Assembly (NCBI GenBank): GCA_947311845.1
Contig: CAMZMU010000041.1
Span: forward strand, 130,207,840 to 130,271,839
DNA: 64,000 bases
Direction: 5' to 3'
Source of the DNA: Poa pratensis
Lineage: Eukaryota; Streptophyta; Magnoliopsida; Poales; Poaceae
Below the pieces are notes generated by a model that was not told the DNA's origin, did not search any database, and saw nothing but the letters and a program-made list of their open reading frames with translations. The translations under genes were made by a program, and so were the position numbers. Below, piece by piece: positions 1 to 11,246 of the stretch. Position 1 is the stretch's first letter; every line of letters begins with the position of its first letter.

Positions 1-1376
1 ATTAAACTGGCCTCCAGATGGAATAGGCCCTTCTAGGTCATTGCTTGAAATGTTGAATGCTGAAAGGAAATGCAGGGCGGTCAATGCAGCTGGGATAACA
101 CCTGTGAGATTGTTGCTGGACAAGTCTAGCATTCGCAAGTTTGTGAGGTCACAAATTGATTGGGGGATATGTCCAGATAACTGGTTGAAGCTGAAATCAA
201 ATACAACAAGCATTTTCAACTGACCAATCTGTGGGGGAATCAGACCTGTGAAGTTGTTGTTACTCAAATTCAACATTGTTGGGAAAGATGTAACCACACG
301 GTATTGAAGTGATGGGCCCGTATAAACAGGCAACTCAAAGACCCTTGGGTCCAAATGAGTTGTGTTGTCATTTGATTTTAGCATTGGCATCTGCGTAAAT
401 GTTAATGGGATTTCTCATGTAAGAGTGTTGTTTGACACATCTATATGGAAGAGTCGGCCTAAGGAGTTGATCCAGTCCGGTATTGGTCCAGTGAGTTTAT
501 TGCTTCTTAGAATTAGCATCTTCAGTTTTGTCACTCTTGATATCCATAGAGGTATTTTTCCAGATAATTGGCAACCATCCATGTCCAAAACCTGAAGATT
601 CTCAAAGCCACCAGTAGTGTTATCCTCTGGCATGAGCTTTCCCCTGAAATTGAAAGAAATAAGCAGGGTTGTAAGGTTCTTGCTGCTCTTAATGATCTGA
701 AGCGCATTTGTGATGTTTGTGAAATTGTTTCTACCAAGTGACAAGAAGGACAGATACTTCAGATTGCCTATTCTCGATCAGAGCTGACCATGTAGGTGGT
801 TGTTAGATAGCCGCAGTGCTGTCAGATTACTGCATGAGTAGATACTTTCTGGAACTGTACCGGTGAAGTTGTTGGTCCAAAGATCTAAAGTTTTCAGATT
901 GGGCAGGTTGGAGAAATTGACATTGGTAAGTTCTCCACTGAGTTTGTTGCTCTTCATGTCAATTGTTAAAATATTTGTGCAGTAGCTCAGAACATATGGC
1001 AGCTCCCCTGACATGTTGTTGTTGTTCAAATGGAACTCCTCCAATCTCCTGAGTTGACCTATATAATCTGGAATCTTTCCACTGATTGGTTCCCTCCGAG
1101 ATCAAGGGTTACTAGATTTCTGAGGTTGAATATGCGTGCAGTATCAAGAACTCCATATAATCCATTGTTTGCGAAAGACTGGTATTCCAACGAGGTTGCA
1201 TTGAAGAGTTCATCTGGGAGTCTACCACTGAGGTTGTTATACCCGGCCCTGAGCTCTCTCAGCTCGGAGCAATCACCAAGTCCTGGGGGATGCTGCCACT
1301 GAATTTGTTGAAACACAGATCAAGCACAGCGTGGGATGGCGAGGTTTTGCAGAATAGAGTTGGTATCCGCCTAGTA
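1..1376 (-). pseudogene. LRR receptor-like protein pseudogene, middle/3' part
   Basis: On the minus strand this encodes a run of plant-type leucine-rich repeats (LxxLxLxxNxLxGxIPxxI), for example around 1059-1300, 778-1044, 415-744 and from 400 down to the window edge. The repeats fit the extracellular domain of a PSY1R/PSKR-like receptor kinase or receptor-like protein; no membrane or kinase part is visible, because the gene runs off the left edge. The frame is broken several times: a shift near 1280, a one-base loss near 1083 (the GGNQFSG-type motif is out of frame), an in-frame TGA at 778-780, and another TGA at 415-417 where a Gly codon (GGA) is expected. The upstream half lies beyond the copia insertion. 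It is therefore a pseudogene, and a functional product is very unlikely. Confidence 0.85.
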
Positions 1377-1465
1377 TGTTAGGTGTATATTACTGTTCAT
1401 GACACACATGTTGTATAAGTACTGGCCTCTGGCCTCCTGGAAATATAGTTGCTCACTTTGTGACA
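1377..1465 (+). repeat. 5' LTR of copia element
   Basis: 89 bp, TGTTAGGTGTATATTACTG at the start and TGACA at the end. It is matched at 6369-6457 with three substitutions and no indel. This is very short for a full-size copia element, whose LTRs are usually a few hundred bp or more. Confidence 0.95.
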
Positions 1466-1477
1466 TGGTATCAAAGC
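1466..1477 (+). other. Primer-binding site of copia element
   Basis: TGGTATCAAAGC follows the 5' LTR with no spacer. It is the usual copia site complementary to the 3' end of initiator methionine tRNA (consensus TGGTATCAGAGC), with one difference. Confidence 0.85.
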
Positions 1478-1479
1478 AC

Positions 1480-2040
1480 AGGTTTTGCTCTCCTCTCCTC
1501 CCCGCGCGTTGCAACTCCGCGTAGCCCACCGTCGCCGTCGTCACGGCCTGCTGCCGGCCGACCTGCGCTCCCGGCCGCCACCGTCCCCACGGCCTGCTGC
1601 CGGCCGTCGCCGTCCGCCGCCTCCCTCGGCCTGCTGCAGCCCGTCGCCGCCTCCCACGGCCAGCTGCAGCCCGTCGTCGTTCGTCGCCGTCCGTCGTCGC
1701 CTCCCACGGCCTGCTGCCGCTCGTCGCCGTCCGCCACCGCCTCCTGCTCTCCGGACGCGAGCACGCCACAGCCTCCTGCGGCCTGCTCTCTGTGGCCTGC
1801 CGCCGCGGCCGCATCGGGCCATCCCGCGGTTGCCCCGGCCGCCGGCACTCCGGCCACCGCTGCCCCGGCCGCCGGCCCTCCGGCCGCCGCCGCTCCGGCA
1901 GTCTGTTCCGCCCAGAGACGGGGTGCTCCGTCCGCTCGCATCGGGCTGGTTCGGTCGAGCTCCGCTGCTCGATCTGTTTTCTCTCTCCTGATAGTTGACT
2001 TTCAAAAAAAATCAAAAAAATCAAAAAAAAACAGAGTAGC
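1480..2040 (+). other. GC-rich, C/G-skewed leader of copia element
   Basis: Untranslated leader between primer site and gag. It consists of imperfect repeats of a CCGTCGCCGCCTCCCACGG-like unit and ends with three A-runs just before the gag start. Long open frames exist here on both strands, but they are products of base composition and resemble no known protein. Confidence 0.7.
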
Positions 2041-2045
2041 CCGTC

Positions 2046-5000
2046 ATGTCTTCTTCGGGCTATGTTGTTGTTCCTCGGTGCTCCGTGATTTTTGATGGCA
2101 CCAACTATGCAGAGTTTGTGGGCTTTATGCGCATCCACATGCGCGGCCTCCTGTTGTGGGGCGTTCTCTCTGACGAGGTCTCCTGTTCGCCGTGCCCCGT
2201 TGCTCCTGTGGCTCCTTCTCCACCGGTGCCACCCGCTCTTGCCGCTGATGCTTCTGAGGCTGATCGTGCTGCCGCCAAGGATGCTGATGATCTTGCAGTT
2301 GAAGCCTACGACCAGCAGGTATCGGATTACTCGGAGTCTCTCTCTTTATCGGGATCCTCTGTCTGTTTACACTCAGTGGTGCAATGATGATGCTCGTGCT
2401 GCTGCTGTCCTCACTGCTAGTGTTCCACCCCAGTTTGCTTCTGAGTTTATGGGATTGGGCATTGCTGCTGCGATGTGGACTTATCTGTGTCAGCGTTATC
2501 AGCCCTCTGGTGATGCTCTCTACCTATCTGTAGTGCGTCAGGAGCATGATCTTCAGCAGGGGGATTCCACTGTTGATGAGTTCTACACATAGTGCTCTGC
2601 CATCTGGCGTCAGCTTGACTCTCTGAGGACTGTTGTTTGTGGTACTTGTCGCTGCTGTCAGACAGTGAGGTCCGATTTGGAGTTTCAGCTTGTTCATGAG
2701 TTCCTATCTCGCCTCCGTCCCGAGTTTGAGCCTCGGCGTGCTCACCTGCTTGCCCGTGGTCGTGTTCCTATATCAGTGGTGCTTACAGAGGTCCGAGCTG
2801 AGGAGACACGCCTCCGTTCTGCTGGTTTGCTTGCGGTTCCCACTGTGCTAGCTGCCCGAGCCATTGTGTCGTCTGCTCCACCGCTGCTACCCACTCCTTC
2901 AGGGGGGGTGGGCGGGCGTCCTCCTTCAGGTGGGCGTCCTCCTTATTCAGGAGCGGGCCGGCCTCGCATCTTCTGTGGCTATTGTAAGAAGCCTGGTCAC
3001 CCAGAGTCAGATTGCTTCAAGAAGCAGCGTGACCTGAGTCGCTCCTCTCCTGTGGCTCGTGTGCCCTCAGCGACTCCGTCACTCACTGACCAGGATATTG
3101 TACGGCTCAAGCGTATACTGGCTTCATCAGGCTCTTCCTCGACGGGCACCGTTGCCTCGCTGACTGCTTCCACTACTGCTGCTCCGCCACCACCGCCTAC
3201 ACAGTCAGGTACGTCTCCGTGGGTTCTGGATTCTGGAGCTTCCTTTCACATGTCTTCTGATTCTTCCACTCTGTCCTCTCTTCGACCTCTTGATTCTCCT
3301 CTCAATGTTCTCACTGCCGATGGCACACCTCTTCCTGTTGCTAGTCGTGGCACTCTCTCTACTCCGTCCTTCTCTGTTCCTAGTGTTTCTCATGTTCCCC
3401 GTCTTACCATGAATATATTTTCCGCTGCTCAACTTGCTGATTCTGGCTGTCGTGTCATTCTTGATACCGACTCTTGTTCTGTTCAGGATCGTCGCACCCA
3501 GGTTCTAGTTGGAGCTGGCCCTCGGCGTCGTGAGGCTCAGGGCCTTTGGGAGGTTGACTGGCTTTGTGTTCCTTCCGCTGCCACCACACCCGCCAGCTCG
3601 CATGCTCTTGCTACCTCCTCCTCTTCGTCCTTCCAACAGTGGCATCATCGACTTGGTTATATATGTGGCTCTCGCTTGTCCTCGCTAGTGCATCAAGGTG
3701 TCTTAGGGTCTGTCTCTGGCGATGTATCTTTACATTGTAATGGTTGTAGACTTGGCAAACAGACTCAATTACCTTATCCTACGAGTGAGTCAGTCTCTCA
3801 GCGTCCTTTCGACTTAGTTCATTCTGATGTATGGGGCCCTGCTCCCTTCGATTCGAAAGGTGTCCATCGCTATTGGCTCTATTTTATGAAATCTCGCAGC
3901 GAGGTTCTCCCTATATACAAGCGATTTGCTGTCATGGTACACACCCAGTTTTCCACGCCCATTCGTGTCTTTCGTGCTGACTCGGCTGGTGAGTATATCT
4001 CCCAGATGTTGCGTGGTTTTCTTGCCGAACAGGGTACTCTCGCCCAGTTCTCTTGTCCTGGTGCTAACGCTCAGAATGGCGTTGCTGAGCGCAAGCATCG
4101 CCACCTTCTTGAGACGGCTCGTGCGATGATGATCGCCGCCTCTCTTCCACCCCACTTTTGGGCTGAGGCTGTCTCCGCATCCACCTATCTCATCAATATC
4201 CAGCCTTCGGCTGCTTTGCAGGGTGGTATTCCTATGGAGCGTCTCTCTGGTCGCTCTCCTGACTACTCCGCTCTTCGCATGTTTGGGTGTGTGTGCTATG
4301 TTCTCCTTGCTCCCCGCGAACGCACCAAATTGACCGCTCAGTCCGTGGAGTGTGTTTTTCTTGGCTATAGTGATGAGCACAAGGGCTATCGATGTTGGGA
4401 TCCTGTTAGTCGTCGGCTACGTATTTCCCGTGATGTGAATTTTGATGAGTCTCGTTCGTACTATCCGCATCCTACTGCCTCGACCTTTTCGGTTGAGGAT
4501 ATCTCCTTCCTTATACTTCCCGACATATCTCCCTCCATGCCTCATGTTCCTCCTCCACCTCCACCTCCGCCAAGTCTCACTGTTCCCGATGCACCACCGA
4601 CACCATCCTCTTCTCCTCCCTCACCACCTCCCTCTCCAGTGCATACTACTCTCTCTCCCTTTCCTCTCCACTACACTCGTCGGCCGCGTGTTGACGATGA
4701 TCCCTCTGACATGCCTTCTACTTCCGGCGCGCCACCGTCGCCGTGTACACCGGTTCATAACCTTCGTTCTCGGACCTCATTACGGTCTCCTGATCGCTAT
4801 TATCCTTCCCAGTACAGCCTTTCTGCTGTTGCTGAGCCCACTTCCTACCGTGATGCCATGGCTCAGCCTGAATGGCAGCTTGCGATGTCTGAGGAGATTG
4901 CTGCCCTTGAGTGCACTGACACGTGGGATTTGGTTTCCCCTCCACCTGGTGTTCGTCCCATCACATGCAAATTGGTCTATAAGATCAAGACTCGCTCCGA

Positions 5001-6357
5001 TGGTTCTCTGGAGCGTTTCAAAGCTCGTCTTGTGGCTCGTGGCTTTCAACAAGAGCAGGGCCACGATTATGATGAGACGTTCGCTCCCGTAGCCCACATG
5101 ACCACTGTCCGCACTCTTCTCGCTGTGGCTTCTGTTCGTAATTGGTCTGTGTCTCAGCTTGATGTCCAGAACGCATTTCTCAATGGAGAGTTGCGTGAGG
5201 AGGTTTATATGCAGCCACCACTGGGGTACTCTATTCCTGATGGTATGGTCTGCCGTCTTCGGCGCTCCCTCTATGGCCTTAAGCAAGCCCCTCGCGCCTG
5301 GTTTGAGCGTTTTGCCTCAGTGGTGACTGCCGCTGGTTTCTCGTCTAGCGACCATGACCCCGCATTGTTTGTCCACGCCTCACCTCGTGGTCGGACGCTC
5401 CTCCTCTTATATGTTGATGACATGATCATTACTGGCGACGACTCAGAGTATATTGCCTTTGTCAAGGCCCGCCTTCATGAGCAGTTCCTGATGTCTGATC
5501 TTGGTCCACTTCGCTATTTTCTCGGGATTGAGGTTTCTTCGACTTCTGATGGCTTCTTCATCTCCCAAGAAAAATATATTCAGGGTCTTCTTGCTCGCGC
5601 TGCTCTTGGTGATGAGCGCACTGCTGAGACTCCTATGGAGCTCAATATTCAGCTTCATGCTACTGATGGTGATCCCCTCACAGACCCCACTCGCTATCGC
5701 CATCTTGTTGGGAGTCTTGTCTATCTAGCTGTCACTCGTCCAGATATTTCATATCCTGTCCACATTCTGAGTCAGTTCATTTCAGCTCCCAGCTTTGTCC
5801 ACTATAGTCACCTGCTCTGTGTTCTACGATATCTTCGTGGCACGATCTCTCGCCGCCTTTTCTTTCCTCGCTCCAGCTCTCTCCAGCTCCAGGCCTACTC
5901 TGATGCTACGTGGGCTAGTGATCCTTCTGATCGCCGCTCGCTGTCTGCCTATTGTGTATTTCTTGGAGGATCCCTCATTGCCTGGAAGACGAAGAAATAG
6001 ACTGCCGTCTCCCGCTCCAGTGCAGATGCTGAGTTGAGAGCGATGGCCATGTTGACGGCTGAGGTGACTTGGTTGCGATGGTTACTAGAGGACTTTGGTG
6101 TTTCTGCTGCTGCACCGACTCCTCTATTGTCTGACAGTACAGGCGTCATCAGCATTGCGCGTGATCCGGTGAAGCATGAACTCACCAAGCATATCGGTGT
6201 GGATGCCTCCTTTGTGCGTGCTGCTGTGCAGGACCAGTTTCTTGCCCTTCACTATGTGCCCTCTGAGTTACAGTTGGCGGACTTCTTCACGAAGGCACAG
6301 ACTCGAGCGCAGCATGGGTTCTTTCTCTCCAAACTCAGTGTTGTTGACCCACCATGA
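2046..6357 (+). pseudogene. Copia gag-pol polyprotein, defective
   Basis: Gag starts at ATG 2046. The reading frame shifts by one near 2300-2360, then runs in a single frame to TGA 6355-6357, broken by TAG at 2590-2592 and TAG at 5998-6000. Recognisable parts in order: CCHC zinc knuckle ([14 protein letters not shown], about 2975-3016); aspartic protease core DSGAS (about 3229); integrase zinc-binding HHCC region (about 3640-3765) and catalytic core with [13 protein letters not shown] and the NGVAERKH region; reverse transcriptase with [10 protein letters not shown] and LYVDDM (about 5409); RNase H ending DLxFTKA-like before the stop. At 5998 the conserved Gln of the KTKKQ-VSRSSAEAE motif has become TAG. 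With one shift and two nonsense codons it is inactive, but otherwise full length. Confidence 0.93.
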
Positions 6358-6368
6358 GTTTGAGGGGG

Positions 6369-6457
6369 TGTTAGATGTATATTACTGTTCATGACACACA
6401 TGTTGTATAAGTACTGGGCTCTGTCCTCCTGGAAATATAGTTGCTCACTTTGTGACA
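6369..6457 (+). repeat. 3' LTR of copia element
   Basis: 89-bp partner of the 5' LTR. It is directly preceded by the purine-rich tract TGAGGGGG (6361-6368) used to prime plus-strand DNA synthesis, and followed by the target duplication TAGTA. Confidence 0.95.
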
Positions 6458-7034
6458 TAGTAAAGCTGTTATTGCTGGCATTGAGTGCAATCAAATTCTC
6501 CATTGCTTTCCATGTGGTGGATGGAAATTGTCCTGCAAATAAGCTGCTTGAGATATTTAGTACCTGCAGAGGCTTGCCAGGGGTTGAAGATGGCAGCTCG
6601 TGGAGTGTTCCGTTGAGCTGGTTAAAGCTAACATCAAGGGTAGTAATGCTGCTGGACGATAGCAATCCCAGCGGGAGACCACCGTACAGCGAGTTGTCAG
6701 AGAGATCAAGGTACTGCAGCCTGGTGAGGATCCCAAGGGACTGTGAGATGTGCCCCTCGAGGTCCTTGGAAGGCAGCAAGATACCGATAACCGTCCTATC
6801 TTGCCTGCAGGTGATCCCTTCCCACTTGCAGCAATCTGTGCCATTCCGCCATGATTCAAAGTGGCCGCCGTCTTGTGAGAGCTCGGAGAGGAACTGGAGA
6901 AGGGAGGCCTCCTCATGTTGTGTGCAGCAACTGGCAGGAGAGCCTAAGCAGACCAGCAGCACAAGAGCAAGGCCAAGGGAAGGTATGCCCAATATCCTGT
7001 TGTATGTCTTGTTGGAGAAACAGAGTGTGTGCAT
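6458..7034 (-). pseudogene. LRR receptor-like protein pseudogene, 5' part
   Basis: Starts at ATG 7034-7032. The peptide has a hydrophobic signal segment (about residues 14-36), then an LRRNT_2 cap with the typical double-Cys/Trp pattern (SWRNGTDCCKWEGITC at about 61-76), then four or five LRRs ending at NNSFT. At 6458 the frame runs into the long terminal repeat of the copia element and ends about 68 codons later inside the element. Joined conceptually at the 5-bp target duplication, it continues into the repeats at 1376. The cap sequence is most like LRR subfamily X receptors (PSY1R/PSKR type); this is family knowledge, not a database match. A truncated secreted protein of about 260 residues is still encodable. 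Confidence 0.85.
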
Positions 7035-7513
7035 GGTTTTCTGGTGAAACTAGCCTACAAACAAAAGCTTAAGTTGTGCCCTGACTGGATGCATCAATGG
7101 TGGTCTAATCATGAAAGAGCATTGGGGAAAGAAAGAAGCACATCTTGCTTCCATTTTGTTTTGTCCACTTGTAGTCGTAGTCAATTGCCCAATCTCCCAG
7201 AACACCTTCCCTACAAAAAAATGCATTGTAGATTGTGTAGTTGTCTGTGACTCAGTCCTTACTCAGTTCTTACGAGATGCCTTAATTTACTTGATCTAGC
7301 ATCACTTCTCTTACCTGCTTCACTAAAGAACTCTAACCTCTTCCTACTAGCACTTGACCAAAAAAATTACTTCTTGACATATCCTCCGCCTTTTTGTGAA
7401 CAGGAAAAGGCGTGTTTTGCAGAATATTCTAAACGACACTCATGATGAGAGAAAGCATCGGCATCTGGATAAACCCAAGTGGCTTGCTTCTTAATGGACG
7501 GGGTGTGGTTGAC
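7035..7513. other. Gene-free stretch upstream of receptor pseudogene
   Basis: Former promoter side of the minus-strand receptor gene. I see no coding sequence and no convincing TATA element. A MULE inserted about 480 bp upstream of the receptor start. Confidence 0.5.
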
Positions 7514-7827
7514 GGAACCGGCTCCTCTAACATCAAGAAGAGAAGTCAGAGCCTGACTTTACAACTAGCAAACGGACACTTCCGCTCCAGAACACAAAAA
7601 AAGGAAAAGAAAAGGGAATCTGCCAGCACCCACTTTTTGGAGGGAAAAGGCCCCGCCTGGGCACACCTGCGCGCCAAAATAGACAAAGACCACCGTTCTT
7701 CCCTCCACTTCTTTTCTCTTGTGCTCACACTGCGTACCTTCCTCTGTTCTTCCTCTCCATTCTCTTGATGGATCAACACAATAACGATTCCTGATCAAAC
7801 AAATAACTCATTAATTCTAGCGAATCG

Positions 7828-9063
7828 ATGGAAAACCAAGATCCAAACCAAGATCCAAACAGGTAAGTTATTTTGGATCTTTTTCTCAATCAAATTTTTG
7901 CATGCTGCTAGATATGTGTTCTAGTGAACTTTTCACATGCTGCTAAGAACCAAAATGTAAACAGACCTCCATTTTTAATTTCTTCCGTACTTGTTTATTT
8001 GATAGGGGGGAGGGAATACCTAGCTGGAAACCTCAGTTTTTGATGAAGTTCAACACCGTGGATGAGGCATGGGACTTTTGGGAGTACTATGGAGGAAGGA
8101 TGGGTTTCAGTGTAAGAAAGAGAAATACAAATACAAGCAAAATCGATGGTGTAGTGACTTCGTGCAAATTTGTTTGCTTCAAAGAGGGTAAAAAAGCGGC
8201 TGATAAAAGGGATAGTCTGACTAAGAGAGGGCGAGCTGAAATTAGAACTGGTTGTGAGGTTCATATGTCAATTACAGTGGACCGTGAAGATGGAAGTTAT
8301 CAAATATTTGATCTGAATCTTGAACACAATCACATGCTTCAGCTGCCAGAAGCACGCCACTTGTTGCCATCACAAAGAAGAATCTCTCAAATTCAAGCTT
8401 TTGAAATTGAAATGGCTGATGACTCCGGTATTGCACCCAAAAATGCTCATGAGTTTGCTAGTCGACGGGTTGGTGGACCAGGAAGTCTAAGTTACACACG
8501 CAGAGATCATAAAAATCATTTGCGAACAAAGCGCCAAAGAGAGTTGAAGTATGGTGAAGCAGGTAGTATGCTAAAGTATTTTCAAGACAGGGCCATTGAG
8601 AATCCTTCGTTCCGATACGTCGTACAGTTGGATTGTGATGAGCAAATAACAAATATATTTTGGGCTGATGCCAAAATGATCATTGATTATGCTCATTTTG
8701 GTGATGTTATCACTTTTGACACTACTTTCGGGACAAACAAGGAGTATCAAATGAATTGTCCAGGTGACTCCAGAAGTATCAAATGAATTGTTGAGTGTTG
8801 CACGTCTCAAGAAAAAAGAGGCTCAGAAGAAAAGCTCAAAAAGGAAAATGAGTTTCCTTGATAGACAACACACGATAAAGAGGAAAAAGAAGGACATGCC
8901 AACAGAGGCCGTTCCAGTGGAGAATGTTGCCTCAGAAAGTTCAGAAAGCAAGATCAGGACAACACCAAATGAACCGGCCTCTGAAAACTATGAGTTCATG
9001 GGAAGTTTCACTGATCTTTTGACTGGTCAAATTGCTGAAGACATCGACGTCGACACATTCTGA
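7828..9063 (+). pseudogene. FAR1/FRS-like MULE transposase, internally deleted
   Basis: Exon 1 (ATG 7828 to 7862) is followed by a 143-bp intron with GTAAGT at its 5' end and TTGATAG at its 3' end. Exon 2 begins at 8006. It encodes the FAR1 DNA-binding domain (WEYYGGRMGFSVRKR, FVCFKEGKK, HNHMLQLP) and then the very start of the MULE transposase domain with its first catalytic Asp (DTTFGTNKEY, about 8719-8748). The rest of the DDE domain and the SWIM zinc finger are missing: the frame meets TGA at 8784, and a lysine-rich C-terminal region of such proteins resumes in another frame (8764-9063). The junction carries a 17-bp direct repeat (8743-8759, 8775-8791). The product could at best bind DNA. 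Confidence 0.88.
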
Positions 9064-9392
9064 TCATGATCTGCACTTTGTAAAATATTTTGGATGCTAC
9101 TGTTGTCTATTTCTTTAAGATTCAGAAGGTTGTAATGAATTATTTGCTATGTTATACTGAACTAGTCTGATTCAGGCGACTTTGGTTTATTTAGTATTGT
9201 GAAACTAATCGTGAAGAACCTCAATTCAATCTGATTTCTGAATTAAATGGGAGTCTTCACAATATAGAATTGCTTGAACTGGGATCATACCAAAATTCAC
9301 GGAGAGGCAGAGGAGTTTCAGAGCGGGCTGGAAGCGCAAAGCAGGTGCAGAACGCAGGCGCGTGCAGCGGCGCCGGCGTCGGGGACGAAGGG

Positions 9393-9570
9393 GCGAGTCG
9401 ACTGAGCCGCCGCGGCGACGCTGGCGATTCACCGTCGTCCATGACTCCATGGTGGCGCGGACACCAGCACGCACGGCGGCGAGTCGACGGAGCCGCCGTG
9501 GCGACGCTGGCGATTCACCGTCGTCCATGGTGGCGCAGACACCAGCACAGCGACAAGTCGACGGAGGCGT
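9393..9570 (+). repeat. GC-rich tandem repeat inside MULE
   Basis: Two and a part copies of a unit of about 75-86 bp starting GCGAGTCGACxGAGCCGCCG at 9393 and 9479, with a partial third from about 9553. The copies differ by an 11-bp indel (ACTCCATGGTG side). It lies between the transposase remnant and the right inverted repeat. Confidence 0.75.
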
Positions 9571-9796
9571 GGGCAAACCGACGGATACGGGCGCGGGCGA
9601 GCCGTCGGCGACGAGCGCAGTCGACGCAACGGTGGCGCTGGCAACTAGGCACGCGGAGATAGCTAGGCGGTGCTGGCAGATTCCCTTTTCTTTTCCTTTT
9701 TTTTTGTGTTCTGGAGCGGAGGTGTCCGTTTGCTAGTTGTAAAGTCAGGCTCTGACTTCTCTTCTTGATGTTAGAGGAGCCGGTTCCGTGGTTGAC

Positions 9797-10971
9797 CTGC
9801 TGGTTATCTATTCTCTTCTCCATCCTCTTGACCTGATGGTTTCACTGACCCTTGTCACGAGAGGGAGCTTCGTCTGATGTTTACGTTTGAGTTGTTTTCG
9901 GTTCTCCTGGCTCCAATAGCACACTATTATATTGTGGTTCGGAAGCGGTTCAAAGTAAACTGGGTAGCGTGAGAGGCCTGGCAGTTGCAGGCTGGTTGAT
10001 CACTTGGCTCTGATAGTGCTCGTATGGCCATAGTATTTTGGATCAGAACCATGTATTGATCTTTACTTCTTTATCGTAAAAAGTATCTGAGTTTGCCACC
10101 CTCATCGAGATTATCTATGATGTTTATTTGGCCAAATCGAAAAAATAGTGTATTCCCCGAAATGAGACCGCAACTTCCTCATATGATGTTTTGTGTGTCG
10201 CTCAGCTTTTGCAGAGTAAGGCACCCTAATAGGCCCAGAATTAGAACTCACTGTTTGTTGGCTGCTAACAAGGTATCGTTGTATAGACTGAAAAATGGGC
10301 CTTTATCGGCCGCTCAGCGCCGCGGCTGGTCTAAGTGATGCTTCGAATGGTCGGCCTAGCGCGGCGGCCGTTCCTTGCTAGTATATATAAAAGCCCTATA
10401 TTTTTATTAACCCATATTTTGAAATACTCTTTTGAACCCTAAGAATATATTATCTCTACCATGTGACATTCTTCTACCAAACAATACTTGATTTCAAATC
10501 GGAGATGAGGACAATATTATACCTTACCCTATTTCTCTTACAAAAATAAGGTTTAATAAACAACATTCCCTAATTATTTTATATCGTTACGAAGGTAGTA
10601 AGAAATAAGAAAAAACTCAAAAAGTATTTCATGTGACCTTTACTTTCCCAAAAAAAACTATGGAAAGATCTCAAAGCTTTCAGAATATTATTCAAGTGTT
10701 GCTACTCAAAAATCCTTTGGTCATATTAAACAAAACTCCAAGTTGGCTTTTAATCAAACACCTTGTGTACATGTTTTTAACTTGACCAAAACCATTTCAA
10801 AACTTGTGGTCGGTCAGAACCTCCCCTCTCTCTCCTTGCTGACCAAAAGCTATGGTAAGATCTTGAAACTCTTAGGGAAACTGAAATCAATACAAACCCC
10901 AATTCCAATGTGCCCTCACCCCATTTTTCTCACCCTCAATCAATACAAACCGAACTATTGTGTACTCTAGT
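9797..10971. other. Gene-free spacer
   Basis: Ordinary AT-rich intergenic sequence apart from a GC-rich patch near 10300-10375. I see no gene, RNA or element boundary that I can support. Confidence 0.5.
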
Positions 10972-11242
10972 CCTGGCCATGGGCCGGGCCGGGCAGGGCC
11001 TAGAAAAGCCCACAGCAGAAAACCTAGGCCCAGGCCCGGTCCTGCTGTCGGGCCTAGAATTCAGCCTCAAGCCTGACCCATCGGCGGAAAATAGAGGTGG
11101 GCCGTGGGACGGGTCTCTTAAATCGCCCATATGTGAAGCCCGAGCCCGGCTCAAAATACAGGCCCAAACTCGGCCCGCGGGATTCAAAACATAGGCCTAG
11201 GCCCTGAAATTTTGGGCCGGGCCGGGCTTCCCATGGTCAGGA
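10972..11242. mobile_element. Putative small inverted-repeat transposon (MITE-like)
   Basis: About 271 bp with near-complementary ends (CCTGGCCATGGG at left; TCCTGACCATGGG as reverse complement at right), many subterminal GGGCCGGGCC/GGCCCGGC motifs, and CTAGT on both sides (10967-10971 and 11243-11247). Clustered subterminal motifs suggest a hAT-like non-autonomous element, but the duplication is 5 bp rather than 8, so the superfamily is open. Confidence 0.5.
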
Positions 11243-11246
11243 CTAG

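Larger units (their letters stand above)
1377..6457 (+). mobile_element. Ty1/copia retrotransposon with very short LTRs
   Basis: Complete LTR retrotransposon of 5081 bp inserted in the coding region of the receptor gene, in antisense orientation to it. It is bounded by the 5-bp target duplication TAGTA (1372-1376 and 6458-6462). It has two 89-bp LTRs starting TGTTAG and ending ACA, a primer-binding site abutting the 5' LTR, a GC-rich leader, gag and pol in the copia order (protease, integrase, reverse transcriptase, RNase H), and a purine tract before the 3' LTR. The two LTRs differ at 3 of 89 positions, so the insertion is not brand new. Coding defects make it non-autonomous today. Confidence 0.95.
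7514..9787 (+). mobile_element. Mutator-like element (MULE) with FAR1-type gene
   Basis: 2274 bp bounded by a perfect 9-bp target duplication GTGGTTGAC (7505-7513 and 9788-9796). The long terminal inverted repeats begin GGAACCGGCTCCTCTAAC: 117 bp at 7514-7630 and 119 bp at 9669-9787. They differ by one substitution and the length of an A-run. A 9-bp duplication with long inverted repeats is diagnostic of the Mutator superfamily. The inside holds a broken FAR1/FRS-like transposase gene and a GC-rich tandem repeat. The near-identical ends suggest recent movement, necessarily powered from elsewhere. Confidence 0.93.

Noticed and set aside
1460..2138. Long open frames on both strands in the GC-rich copia leader
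   Set aside because: They consist of Pro/Arg/Ala-rich repeats created by base composition and lie in the untranslated leader between primer site and gag.
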